This document shows, in pieces, positions 25,629 through 33,831 of a DNA stretch of 43,084 nt; the stretch's first letter is position 1; each line of letters begins with the position of its first letter. The notes beneath the pieces were generated by a model. That model was not told the DNA's origin and ran no database searches. It saw only the letters and a list, made by a program, of their open reading frames with translations. Source of the stretch: DATGUN01 sp035301285 (GTDB taxonomy: Bacteria > Bacillota > Bacilli > Bacillales > Amphibacillaceae); NCBI GenBank assembly GCA_035301285.1, contig DATGUN010000046.1, positions 1 through 43,084 of the forward strand, read 5' to 3'. Both the position numbers and the translations under genes were made by a program.

Positions 25629-25925
25629 TTGAAGCTGCTTGCAGAACAGCCGTATATCAAGATGGACCGGCAATTGGACGGTCTTCAACAAAAAGATGTG
25701 GAACTCAAACGCACATTATATTTATATGATGAAAAGGTTGTGAGCCAATACCGTGTGTTTCCGATTGAGGACGTGACAGATATCTCGTTCAAGGAAGTGG
25801 GTCCTTCTGGTGGAATGCTTTATGTACACACGAAACAAGGTGTCTTTTCGTACATCGTCAAGTCATCCCCGATGGATTTTGTAGATGTGTTTAAAGATGA
25901 AATCAAGTATAAACGCTATGGATAA
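25629..25925 (+). CDS. Hypothetical 98-residue protein
   Basis: I do not recognise the family. The TTG start follows GGGGGATGGAG, a good ribosome binding site. The protein is soluble and without cysteine. The pattern TLYLYDEKVVSQYRVFPIEDVTDISF, then MLYVHTKQGVFSYIVKS, then a C-terminal helix DFVDVFKDEIKY suggests a small beta-barrel closed by a helix, as in PH-like domains. This is inferred from composition only. The next gene, a coiled-coil protein, lies about 90 bases downstream in the same direction. Confidence 0.75.
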   Translation: MKLLAEQPYIKMDRQLDGLQQKDVELKRTLYLYDEKVVSQYRVFPIEDVTDISFKEVGPSGGMLYVHTKQGVFSYIVKSSPMDFVDVFKDEIKYKRYG

Positions 25926-26014
25926 GATGTTAACAATCGGGATGTTTAATCTTATATGTTCCAGATAATGTATCAATCGCATAGGCTATTATTATCCAGA
26001 AGGAAGGTGATAGC

Positions 26015-26767
26015 GTGGGATTGTACAGGAAGGATGGGAAACACCCGGATGTTTTCTTGACTGACAACGTTCCGTCATCCAATCAGCGATTTTATAAATG
26101 GGAGTATATGGCCCATTGGATGGAAGCGCAAAACGAAAACAATCTAAAGGTCGATGAAAAATTGACATATCTGACGAAACTACATCGAAAGCTGAACGCC
26201 CGCCAAAGAGGAGAAACGATGAAGGTGAATGAACGACTGGATATGCTGGAGGAAATCACAGAAGCGAATGAGAAAAGGGGTGTGGAGACCGAGAAAGGTT
26301 TTGCCATGCTTGATGCGCGGACACAAGATATCACTCGTTTTTTGGATGATCATCAACAGGCACGTGACCATTTGGCCGAAAAAATCGAATATCTCACGAG
26401 CATGAATGATCATATCATCCAACAGCTGAAGGAAAGCGAGACGGCCAGAGGCGCCTTGACGGAACAGATAGACGATTTGACATCTATACAGAAGCAACTT
26501 GCCGGTCAAATTGAAAACAGCAAAAACCAACAGGAAAAAGTGCTGAAGAAATTGGATAACCATGAAGCTATGCTCGAGAAACTATCCAGGCAAATGAGCC
26601 AGCTTCGTTCAACTGTCTATGAAAGAATCCACTTTTTGCAGGAGAAGATAGAGAATAGTTACGAACTGACGGCAAACTATGTATACCACTTACTGAGTGG
26701 GAGCCACCAATCATTCATGATGGAGGTCCCACACGATCATCAGGATAAAATGAAAAAAGAATCTTAA
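26015..26767 (+). CDS. Hypothetical coiled-coil protein
   Basis: A 250-residue soluble protein with GTG start and GAAGGAAGGTG upstream. After a short N-terminal region (1-45), residues 45-225 are heptad-patterned, rich in Glu, Lys, Gln and Leu, and predicted as a long, broken coiled coil with repeating segments of the type LTSMNDHIIQQLKE and LTSIQKQLAGQIEN. The tail is hydrophilic (HDHQDKMKKES). No signal peptide or membrane helix is evident. It could be a structural or adaptor protein; I cannot name a family. Confidence 0.75.
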   Translation: MGLYRKDGKHPDVFLTDNVPSSNQRFYKWEYMAHWMEAQNENNLKVDEKLTYLTKLHRKLNARQRGETMKVNERLDMLEEITEANEKRGVETEKGFAMLDARTQDITRFLDDHQQARDHLAEKIEYLTSMNDHIIQQLKESETARGALTEQIDDLTSIQKQLAGQIENSKNQQEKVLKKLDNHEAMLEKLSRQMSQLRSTVYERIHFLQEKIENSYELTANYVYHLLSGSHQSFMMEVPHDHQDKMKKES

Positions 26768-26786
26768 ATATAAGGTTCTTTTTTTT
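26753..26786 (+). terminator. Terminator overlapping the coiled-coil gene's stop
   Basis: AAAAAAGAATCTT pairs with AAGGTTCTTTTTT (one G-T pair); the stem includes the stop codon. Confidence 0.8.
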
Positions 26787-27100
26787 GTGATTTGAGAGCG
26801 AGGACACCCATAATTTGAATTGTGGGATGAATCGGCCGGAACCTGAAATGGATGGAACGGTGTGCTTTTATCAAGTGTTCAGATGGATGTGTGGCTCTAT
26901 TTGTATGCAGCCATTGCTTATAGTTGTTTTTTCAAGCTAACTGAGGTAAATTTTAAGATAGGAATAAGTAATGCAGTACCTGAACATCAGGTGTTTTGAT
27001 ACATACGAAGGCATATGAAACACTGTATCTGAAGTGACTGTCCGAAAGTCTTCCTGATCATGGGATGGCATTTTTGAAGCCGATAAAAGGAAGGTATTTT
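26787..27100. other. Intergenic region upstream of traB
   Basis: No gene seen in about 310 bases. The distal half can fold: CCTGA-ACA-TCAGG, and GTGTTT pairing with AAACAC about 25 bases later (around 26995-27025). A weak promoter, TTGTTT-17-TAAATT, lies near 26930. The folding is suggestive of a leader RNA but matches no class I know. Confidence 0.35.
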
Positions 27101-28267
27101 ATGACCGAAGAAAACATTACACGTATTGATTTAAATGGAAAAGAACTGATTCTCATCGGGACGGCGCACGTCTCCAAACATAGCGCCGAACAGGTGAAAG
27201 AAGTCATCGAAAGCGAACAACCAGATGCTGTTTGCATTGAACTTGATGAACAACGCTACCAATCGATTACGGACGGGAACAATTGGAAGGATACCGATAT
27301 ATTTCAAGTCATCAAAGATAAAAAGTCCACGCTTCTGCTCATGAATCTTGCTATTTCTTCGTTTCAAAAGCGAATGGCCAAACAGTTCGATATCAATCCC
27401 GGTCAAGAAATGATCCAAGGGATTGAATCTGCCCAAGAAATGGATGCGGAACTTGTTCTGGCAGACCGGAACATCCAAATTACATTTGCTCGCATATGGG
27501 GTGGCATCGGTCTGAAAGGCAAAGCGAAACTATTGACGCAGATTATTTTCAGCATCTTCAGCAATGAAAGTATCAGCGAAGAAGAACTGGAAAATATGAA
27601 ATCGCAGGATATGCTGGATTCGATGTTGCAAGAGTTGACGGATTCATTTCCACGGTTAAAAAAGCCGCTTATTGATGAACGTGATCAATATTTGGCTGAA
27701 AAAATCAAACATGCCCCTGGTGACAAAGTTGTAGCTGTTCTTGGTGCGGCACATGTTCCGGGAATATCAAAGGAAATCCATGCCTCGCATGATTTGGAAC
27801 GTTTGCGGGAACGCCCGAAAAAGTCCAAAATGCCGAAGATCATCGGATGGTCCATTCCAGCTGTCATTATTGCACTGATTGTCTACACCTTTTTATCCAA
27901 TCCGTCAGTCGGCCTGCAACAGATGCTTAGTTGGATCATATGGAACGGAAGTTTATCTGCCATCGGGACAGCCGTGGCATTTGGTCATCCGTTAGCGATA
28001 TTGACCGCTTTTGTGGCAGCACCGATTACATCCCTCAATCCGCTTATCGCAGCCGGATGGTTTGCAGGTCTTGTCCAGGCGCTCATCAAACGTCCGCATG
28101 TTTCCGATTTTGAAAGTCTTTCGGACGATGTATACAGTGTGAAGGGGTTTTGGGGAAATAAGGTGACCCGTATTCTGCTTGTTGTCGTTTTAGCCAATAT
28201 TGGCAGTAGTGTTGGTACGTTCATCGGCGGTGCAGACGTCATTCGGTTGTTCCTGGAACACTTGTGA
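27101..28267 (+). CDS. TraB/PrgY family membrane protein
   Basis: A 388-residue protein with an N-terminal soluble TraB domain (about 1-245) and four to five C-terminal membrane helices. The family motif GTAHVSKHS is at residues 22-30, with a second one, VLGAAHVPGI, near 219; both histidine and glutamate (CIELDEQR) sites resemble a Tiki-type metallopeptidase core. Related Enterococcus proteins shut down pheromone signalling, but in most bacteria the role is unknown. AAGGAAGG lies six bases before the ATG; an upstream in-frame ATG at 27065 is less likely. Confidence 0.88.
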   Translation: MTEENITRIDLNGKELILIGTAHVSKHSAEQVKEVIESEQPDAVCIELDEQRYQSITDGNNWKDTDIFQVIKDKKSTLLLMNLAISSFQKRMAKQFDINPGQEMIQGIESAQEMDAELVLADRNIQITFARIWGGIGLKGKAKLLTQIIFSIFSNESISEEELENMKSQDMLDSMLQELTDSFPRLKKPLIDERDQYLAEKIKHAPGDKVVAVLGAAHVPGISKEIHASHDLERLRERPKKSKMPKIIGWSIPAVIIALIVYTFLSNPSVGLQQMLSWIIWNGSLSAIGTAVAFGHPLAILTAFVAAPITSLNPLIAAGWFAGLVQALIKRPHVSDFESLSDDVYSVKGFWGNKVTRILLVVVLANIGSSVGTFIGGADVIRLFLEHL

Positions 28268-28319
28268 TAATGGTGGATTGTCTTCATGAGGTGACATTGA
28301 TTCATTAGATGATAGAAAG

Positions 28320-28349
28320 GCGCATGCATAGAGACATGTGCTTTTTTTT
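28320..28349 (+). terminator. Terminator after traB
   Basis: GCGCATG pairs with CATGTGC (one G-T pair) around an eight-base loop, followed by eight T residues. Confidence 0.85.
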
Positions 28350-28554
28350 GTACTCGAAAACAGGTGCTTTCAAAAATGATTATATTGTTAAGAGATCAAG
28401 GGTTTACTTTTTATGATGACTGAGGGAAAGAAAGACTTATTTGAAAATTGACTAGACGGGGTTCATGAAACATGATAAACTTTTAATAGATAAATGTAAC
28501 GAGATGAGGGGGAATGTCATATTCACCCCCATCATCATATGAGGAGTACATACG

Positions 28555-29172
28555 ATGAAACGATGGATGAAAAAAATAGCTGTAGCATTCGTCGCTGTCA
28601 TGACGTTGGGTTTGTATATTCCACCTATTCATATGGATGTCGAAGCTGAAGGTGAAAAAGAAGCCCTTCGTAATGCCGATTTACCTGATGAATCCCAAGT
28701 AAACGAATCGATGGAACCCGGATCAGATGAATCGGGTGATGCTGATCGAAATGAAGTGACAGTCGATGAACCGGATTATGTGCAATTATTAACGGATAAA
28801 GCGATTGAACAAACCATGGCGAAACTTGGGCCACGTATTTCCGAACAAGTGGAAGATGAATTTATGGAAAGCATTTTACCGGCGATGGAAAGTGTGTTGG
28901 AATCTGTTTTGTCAGAAGCGGGTGAGGACGTATTGCCGTATTATGCGATTACGGAAAAACCGGCAAAAGGGACTGGTGAACGCATTTTTCATGTATATGA
29001 CTTTCACAGCAAAAAGGATGTCGCCCGGTTCGATGTCCGACGTGATAATCGTCCGCAAGATGGCTACTGGTTCAACTTCCATTACCATTTAAGCAGCGAT
29101 AACTTTGAATCCCATCACGAAATCGGGGAAATCTACTGGAATAAAAATGTCCCGCCGCAGTGGATGAGCTAA
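28555..29172 (+). CDS. ypjP: YpjP family protein
   Basis: A 205-residue exported or membrane-anchored protein. It has an N-terminal hydrophobic segment (about 7-25), an acidic linker (30-75) and the conserved YpjP end: RFDVRRDNRPQDGYWFNF, then HHEIGEIYWNKNVPPQWMS, nearly the same as Bacillus subtilis YpjP. Its function is unknown. GAGGAG lies about nine bases before the ATG. Confidence 0.9.
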   Translation: MKRWMKKIAVAFVAVMTLGLYIPPIHMDVEAEGEKEALRNADLPDESQVNESMEPGSDESGDADRNEVTVDEPDYVQLLTDKAIEQTMAKLGPRISEQVEDEFMESILPAMESVLESVLSEAGEDVLPYYAITEKPAKGTGERIFHVYDFHSKKDVARFDVRRDNRPQDGYWFNFHYHLSSDNFESHHEIGEIYWNKNVPPQWMS

Positions 29173-29212
29173 CGGCAGAGTGTTGAGCGACAACATATCC
29201 AACTGACCCTTG

Positions 29213-29269
29213 AACTCTCTTCGGAAAACAGATGCCATTCAAATCTGTTTTTCTGCAGGGAGTTGTTTT
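29213..29269 (+). terminator. Terminator after ypjP
   Basis: AACTCTC/GGGAGTT and, inside it, AAAACAGAT/ATCTGTTTT form a two-part stem followed by TTTT. Confidence 0.7.
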
Positions 29270-29380
29270 AATGATGGGCTGGTGACTGACATCATGAACC
29301 TTGTTGCAAAGGGCATCAACTGGGAGTATATCGTTGGCATGTGTAAGATAGTATGTAACAGACATTGGGGTGAATATGTG

Positions 29381-29911
29381 ATGCGGCGGTTTGTTCTGCA
29401 TACAATTTTTATCTTTGTTTTTTTACTGAGTGGTTGCGTGGATGTACATGTATACAGTGGTGATAGCGAGGATCAAGGCGAAGCAAAGCATGCGGGTATA
29501 GGGGAGTTGGTGACGCATGATACAGTGCTTGGCGAGCGAGGGATTACATTGGAAAAGGTTCAGCACCGAAGTGCGTATTCCGAGGATGGGTCGTCGCAAG
29601 CACCGTTCGCGGTTATTTTTTCCGTTGAGAATTTTTCGGATGATGAGAAGGCACACACTGAAATGGAATACAGGGATATCATCATCTATAGTGAACATGG
29701 AGATATGGGCGGTGCCAGTCCTGAGGGAGGGACGGCCATTGACCGAAAAGAAATATTGGAACCTGGCGAAGAAGGGACTGTTGAAATCCCATTCCCTAAA
29801 GTTGAAGTGGTCGATGGTGATGAGTACACACTGAAGTATAGCTTTGGCATGTTCAAAAAGAACGATATTGTCTGGGAGTTCGATGAAAGTGATATCGAAT
29901 ATGATGATTGA
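29381..29911 (+). CDS. Putative lipoprotein with Ig-like C-terminal domain
   Basis: A 176-residue protein with a signal peptide and lipobox FLLSGCVD (Cys at about residue 19). The mature part begins acidic (SGDSEDQGEAK) and then has beta-strand patterns such as PFAVIFSVENFSDDEKAH and LEPGEEGTVEIPFPKVEVVDGDEYTLKYSF. These are like the DUF4352/Ig-type domains often attached to Bacillus lipoproteins. Function unknown. GGGGTG lies eight bases before the ATG at 29381. The next lipoprotein gene follows after nine bases, so they form an operon. Confidence 0.78.
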   Translation: MRRFVLHTIFIFVFLLSGCVDVHVYSGDSEDQGEAKHAGIGELVTHDTVLGERGITLEKVQHRSAYSEDGSSQAPFAVIFSVENFSDDEKAHTEMEYRDIIIYSEHGDMGGASPEGGTAIDRKEILEPGEEGTVEIPFPKVEVVDGDEYTLKYSFGMFKKNDIVWEFDESDIEYDD

Positions 29912-29920
29912 CGAGAGGTG

Positions 29921-30334
29921 ATGACCATTCACAAAAAATGCATAATCCTTTCTGTTATAGGTATATGTATCTTTCTAGCTGGATGCAGTGGTAGGTTGAC
30001 GGTGGATAATCTTATGGGGGGCTCCTGGGAAGCGAAAGCATATAAAGATGGAGAACTTCAGGAAGCCGATTCATGTCACATCTTTCCAGGCGATGTATCG
30101 TTTGTCAGTGATGAGCGTATTCAAGTGGAAAATGCTGAGTATGACATGGAATACCAATTGAAGCACACGCATAAAGACCATACGCCTGTCATTGAGGTGT
30201 ACGATCCTTCCTTTGACACAATTGGTGTTCCGACGGAATATGAGATCCGTGCTTTAAGTCGTCATGAAATCATCGTGTTGGATGGAAAGTACAGCACGAC
30301 ATGCTTATTGACGCGTGATGCTGGTCGTTGGTAG
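29921..30334 (+). CDS. Putative lipoprotein
   Basis: A 137-residue protein with signal peptide and lipobox IFLAGCSG (Cys near residue 22). The mature part has GGSWEAKAYKDGELQ and two further cysteines (SCHIF and TTCLL) that could pair outside the cell. The family is not recognised; the layout resembles small calycin/lipocalin-like lipoproteins. The start is uncertain: ATG at 29921 lies only two bases after GAGAGG, and GTG at 29918 is in frame as well. It follows the previous lipoprotein gene closely. Confidence 0.75.
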   Translation: MTIHKKCIILSVIGICIFLAGCSGRLTVDNLMGGSWEAKAYKDGELQEADSCHIFPGDVSFVSDERIQVENAEYDMEYQLKHTHKDHTPVIEVYDPSFDTIGVPTEYEIRALSRHEIIVLDGKYSTTCLLTRDAGRW

Positions 30335-30352
30335 GGTTATGGATACAAAGAA

Positions 30353-30381
30353 ACCAAGGGAGTATCGTAAAGTCCCTTGGT
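30353..30381. terminator. Hairpin between convergent lipoprotein and speG genes
   Basis: ACCAAGGGA pairs perfectly with TCCCTTGGT around an eleven-base loop. The T tract is poor on the plus strand and better on the minus strand (TTTCTTTG). Confidence 0.6.
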
Positions 30382-30407
30382 CATCAATGCTGTAAATAAC
30401 ATGACAT

Positions 30408-30923
30408 TTATTGCCCGTTGAAGTAATCTTCAGCTAGAATATACATCGAGATGGCATCATGATAAGATCCATTGACGAAAAAATGCTCTTTCTTTTCGCC
30501 CTCTACCTGGAAACCGGCTTTTTCATATATATGAATGGCTTTTTTATTTTCCTTATCAACAATCAAATATAATTTGTGCAAGTTCAATGTGTTGAATGCG
30601 TAGCGGATGGCTAACCTTGTTGCAGCTGTAGCATGTCCATTCCCTTGGTGGCCAGGGTCAATCATGATCACGAACTCTGCATGCCTGTGTTTCGGACTGA
30701 TGCGTACAATCCCGACGAAACCGAGTCGTTCGTTATTTTCGGTGAGGATGAATTGACGTAGGTTATCGTCTTCAATGCCTTTGTCAAAATGCTGTTTCAG
30801 CTGCTCCATAGATAGATGGGATTCACTGAACCAAAAATCCATCACATTCGGATCATTATGCAGTTTGTGTAAAAATTCTAGATCATCTTTTTCAAGCACG
30901 CGTAAATGTAGACCGTTTTGCAT
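30408..30923 (-). CDS. speG: Spermidine N-acetyltransferase-like GNAT enzyme
   Basis: A 171-residue GNAT acetyltransferase close to SpeG, which acetylates spermidine or spermine and prevents polyamine toxicity. The sequence VMDFWFSESHLSMEQL near residue 27, the acetyl-CoA loop PGHQGNGHATAATRLA (about 90-106) and LHKLYLIVDKENKKAIHIYEKAGF match SpeG very closely; FFVNGSYHDAISM follows. AAGGAG lies upstream of the ATG. It is transcribed alone. Confidence 0.9.
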   Translation of the reverse strand: MQNGLHLRVLEKDDLEFLHKLHNDPNVMDFWFSESHLSMEQLKQHFDKGIEDDNLRQFILTENNERLGFVGIVRISPKHRHAEFVIMIDPGHQGNGHATAATRLAIRYAFNTLNLHKLYLIVDKENKKAIHIYEKAGFQVEGEKKEHFFVNGSYHDAISMYILAEDYFNGQ

Positions 30924-31105
30924 CTGAAAGACTCCTTCTCATTTTTTTGAACATCATCAGTCTATCAAAAATAGGAACAAGGTGCCAAGGAACACGTTTG
31001 TTTTTGATTGCCGGTGAATGGGGGTTTCCGAGTGCGGGATAAGAATGGATGATGACGCCCGCCATGGAAACGGGTAAGTGGGCGAGTGATATAAACGTGT
31101 TTCCG

Positions 31106-31135
31106 TTGACATGACAATGCTTTATATGGTATCAC
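31106..31135 (+). promoter_or_regulatory. Sigma-A promoter of htpG
   Basis: A perfect -35 TTGACA (31106-31111) is followed after 18 bases by TATCAC (31130-31135). The start point would be near 31142, at the edge of the CIRCE element. Confidence 0.65.
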
Positions 31136-31146
31136 AGTATTAGCGA

Positions 31147-31173
31147 TTATCACTCGGGGTTCAAGAGTGCTAA
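31147..31173. promoter_or_regulatory. CIRCE element (HrcA operator) upstream of htpG
   Basis: TTATCACTC-N9-GAGTGCTAA matches the CIRCE consensus TTAGCACTC-N9-GAGTGCTAA at 17 of 18 arm positions, and the outer bases extend the symmetry (GCGA before, TCGC after). It lies just downstream of the promoter start, in the usual place for HrcA repression of heat-shock genes. Confidence 0.88.
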
Positions 31174-31251
31174 TCGCTTTATGATGTGTGACCACACCCC
31201 CTGAACTTTTTAACCATGATCCACAATAATATGCATGAGGAGAGGATACAA

Positions 31252-33180
31252 ATGGAAAAAAAGGAATTTCAAGCTGAATCCAAACGTCTATTGGATTTGG
31301 TCATCAACTCCATTTATTCACAAAAGGAAGTATTCTTACGTGAATTGATTTCCAACGCGAGTGATGCGATTGATAAGATCTACTATAAAGCATTGACAGA
31401 TGAATCGTTGACATTCGATCAAAGTGATTACTACATAAAGGTCGATGCTGATAAGGAAAATCGCACATTGGTTGTGGAAGATACCGGTATTGGCATGACA
31501 CAAGCAGAATTGGAAGAAAACCTTGGTACCATTGCCCAAAGTGGTTCCCTTGCTTTTAAAAATGAAAATAAAATACAAGATGGCTATGATATCATCGGTC
31601 AATTCGGTGTAGGTTTCTATGCAGCGTTCATGGTCGCCGATCGGGTAACCGTCATATCCCGAGCACTCGAAAGCGATGAGGCGTTCAAATGGACATCGGA
31701 TGGGGCGGATGGCTACACCATCGAACCCACTTCCAAAGACGAGGTCGGAACCAAAATCATCATCCATGTCAAAGAAAACACAGAAGATGACAACTATGAT
31801 GAATTCCTTGAAGAACAACGCTTGCAAGATATCGTTAAAAAGTATTCCGATTTCATACGCTATCCTATTAAAATGATGGTTACAAAAAGCAAACCAAAAG
31901 AAGATGACACAGACGAAAAAGAAGAAGATGACAATAACGAAACCGAGTATGTCGACTATGTGGAAGAAGAAACGGTTAACAGCATGGTCCCGATCTGGCG
32001 CAAAAACAAGAGCGAATTGACGGATGAAGACTATGAAAACTTCTACCATGAAAAACATTACGGTTTTGATAAACCATTAACACATCTTCATATCCATGTT
32101 GATGGAAACATTCGCTACAATGCTATTTTGTATATTCCGGAAAATATGCCGTTCGACTATTATTCCAAGGAGTATGAAAAAGGACTCGAATTATATTCCA
32201 ATGGCGTGCTGATTATGGAGAAAAGTGGCGATTTATTGCCCGATTATTTCAGCTTTGTGAAAGGTATGGTCGATTCCGAGGACCTATCGTTAAATATTTC
32301 CCGGGAAATGTTGCAACATAATCGCCAGTTGAAAACAATCGCGAAAAACATCGAAAAGAAAGTCAAAAAAGAGTTATTGAGCTTGCAAAAAAACCATCGG
32401 GATAAATACGAGTCCTTTTACGAAACATTCGGGTTGCAATTGAAATTCGGCATCTACAATGACTTCGGTGCCAATAAAGATGTGCTGAAAGATTTATTGA
32501 TGTTCTATTCATCGACAGAAAAGAAAATGGTGACGCTTAGCGAGTATGTGGAACGTATGCCGGAAGATCAGAAATATATTTATTATGCCTCCGGCGAATC
32601 CTATGACCGGATTGAAAATCTTCCACATACTGAAGCAGTTGCAGATAAAGGTTATGAAATTCTATACTTTATCGAAGATGTCGATGAATTTGCCATCCGT
32701 ATGTTAGGTGAATATGATGGAAAAGAGTTCCGCTCTGTATCCAGTGGTGACCTAGGTTTTGACAGTGAAGAAGACGATAAAGAAACCGAAGAAAAACAAG
32801 AAGAAAATAAAGCGCTATTTGAGGAAATGAAAGACATCCTTTCCGGGAAGGTAAAGGATGTGCGTGCATCCAATCGTTTGAAGTCACATCCGGTTAGCTT
32901 GTCGGCCGATGGTGAAATTTCCCTTGAAATGGAAAAAGTACTGCGTAGCCAAAACAATCCGCAAAATCAACATATTGAAGCGGATAAAGTATTGGAAATC
33001 AATTTAGATCATGATGTGTTCAAGAAACTGCAGGAAGCATTTGATAAAGGTGATGACAATAAAGAACAGCTGACGTTATACACAGACTTACTATATAACC
33101 AAGCGTTGCTGATTGAAGGATTTCCTGTCAATGACCCTGTTGCATTCACGAATGACATCAGTAAATTGATTGTATCGTAA
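31252..33180 (+). CDS. htpG: Molecular chaperone HtpG (Hsp90)
   Basis: A 642-residue bacterial Hsp90, an ATP-driven chaperone of the cytoplasm. ATP-site motifs are clear: ELISNASDAIDKI (about 30), VEDTGIGM (about 77) and GQFGVGFYAAFMVAD (about 117). The middle-domain segment LNISREMLQHNRQLK is typical. A very acidic charged insert (about residues 215-240, EDDTDEKEEDDNNETE) is longer than in most bacteria. GAGGAGAGG lies eight bases before the ATG. The CIRCE element upstream suggests HrcA control. Confidence 0.97.
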   Translation: MEKKEFQAESKRLLDLVINSIYSQKEVFLRELISNASDAIDKIYYKALTDESLTFDQSDYYIKVDADKENRTLVVEDTGIGMTQAELEENLGTIAQSGSLAFKNENKIQDGYDIIGQFGVGFYAAFMVADRVTVISRALESDEAFKWTSDGADGYTIEPTSKDEVGTKIIIHVKENTEDDNYDEFLEEQRLQDIVKKYSDFIRYPIKMMVTKSKPKEDDTDEKEEDDNNETEYVDYVEEETVNSMVPIWRKNKSELTDEDYENFYHEKHYGFDKPLTHLHIHVDGNIRYNAILYIPENMPFDYYSKEYEKGLELYSNGVLIMEKSGDLLPDYFSFVKGMVDSEDLSLNISREMLQHNRQLKTIAKNIEKKVKKELLSLQKNHRDKYESFYETFGLQLKFGIYNDFGANKDVLKDLLMFYSSTEKKMVTLSEYVERMPEDQKYIYYASGESYDRIENLPHTEAVADKGYEILYFIEDVDEFAIRMLGEYDGKEFRSVSSGDLGFDSEEDDKETEEKQEENKALFEEMKDILSGKVKDVRASNRLKSHPVSLSADGEISLEMEKVLRSQNNPQNQHIEADKVLEINLDHDVFKKLQEAFDKGDDNKEQLTLYTDLLYNQALLIEGFPVNDPVAFTNDISKLIVS

Positions 33181-33203
33181 TAACATATCATCTAGGATAA
33201 ATT

Positions 33204-33237
33204 GAAAATCCGTTCCTGTGTTGGGAGCGGATTTTTT
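33204..33237 (+). terminator. Terminator after htpG
   Basis: AAAATCCG/CGGATTTT with inner TCC/GGA pairs and six T residues. Confidence 0.85.
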
Positions 33238-33240
33238 GTT

Positions 33241-33490
33241 TGGCTGCAGTGAGTGTCGTGTCAATGATTACGTATGATGTGGTGCTTGCTAGGGTGGTGC
33301 TGCCGACAACAACATTCATCTGTTTTGGGTGCTTTTCAGGTTCTATGGATGCATATGACATGTCAGGATACTCCGTTCCCGTAAAAGGGCAAAGACTTTA
33401 CACAGTGCGCAGTGCTGCATATGGCGTGATGGGTGTATAAAGAGAACTGTACATCCGAATGCTAAGTGTTGAAAGAAAAGGAGGGTATGT
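33241..33490. other. Intergenic region after htpG
   Basis: No convincing gene, structured RNA or repeat in about 250 bases; a 66-residue frame at 33240-33440 has no ribosome binding site. Confidence 0.35.
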
Positions 33491-33640
33491 ATGGATAACA
33501 AGGACAAGAAAGTGAATAATCAATTCAAGGAGAATAAAAATCACGGTGAACACCGTAACGGACGGAAAAGCCAATTCAAAAATTCAAGCAGTTCAGGTGA
33601 AGGTGAACTGAACCAATACGTCAGCGAAAAAGAAGATTAA
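33491..33640 (+). CDS. Small hydrophilic protein, 49 residues
   Basis: ATG to TAA encodes 49 residues beginning MDNKDKKVNNQFKENKNHG and ending NQYVSEKED. AAAGGAGGG lies five bases upstream, one of the best ribosome binding sites in the window. The protein is nearly free of hydrophobic residues, rich in Lys, Asn, Glu and Ser, and should be disordered or bind nucleic acid. It resembles the small spore or stress proteins of Bacillus in composition, but I do not recognise a family. Confidence 0.75.
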   Translation: MDNKDKKVNNQFKENKNHGEHRNGRKSQFKNSSSSGEGELNQYVSEKED

Positions 33641-33647
33641 TGCTGGA

Positions 33648-33731
33648 GGTGCTGGAACATGATCAAGAATATTCGCTTCCAAGCATGAACCATAGTCTGT
33701 TTTTTATTGCAGGATAAGGTGTTCCAGCACC
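33648..33731. repeat. Long-loop perfect inverted repeat
   Basis: GGTGCTGGAACA (33648-33659) and TGTTCCAGCACC (33720-33731) are perfect twelve-base arms separated by 60 bases. It lies directly after the 49-residue gene. The T-rich loop (TGTTTTTTATTG) is on the inside, so it is not a plain terminator; a small mobile-element remnant or a long RNA stem is possible. Confidence 0.5.
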
Positions 33732-33831
33732 ATATAAGTATACATATAAAAGTGTTTTCCGAACGGTATGCTGTCATTTGCGATAAATGCGATACTTGTA
33801 TGAATAAACGTTTGAAATGAGGAATGATAAG

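Noticed and set aside
31336..32058. A 240-residue minus-strand frame
   Set aside because: It is the mirror image of the htpG coding sequence and has a Phe/Ile-rich composition typical of antisense frames.
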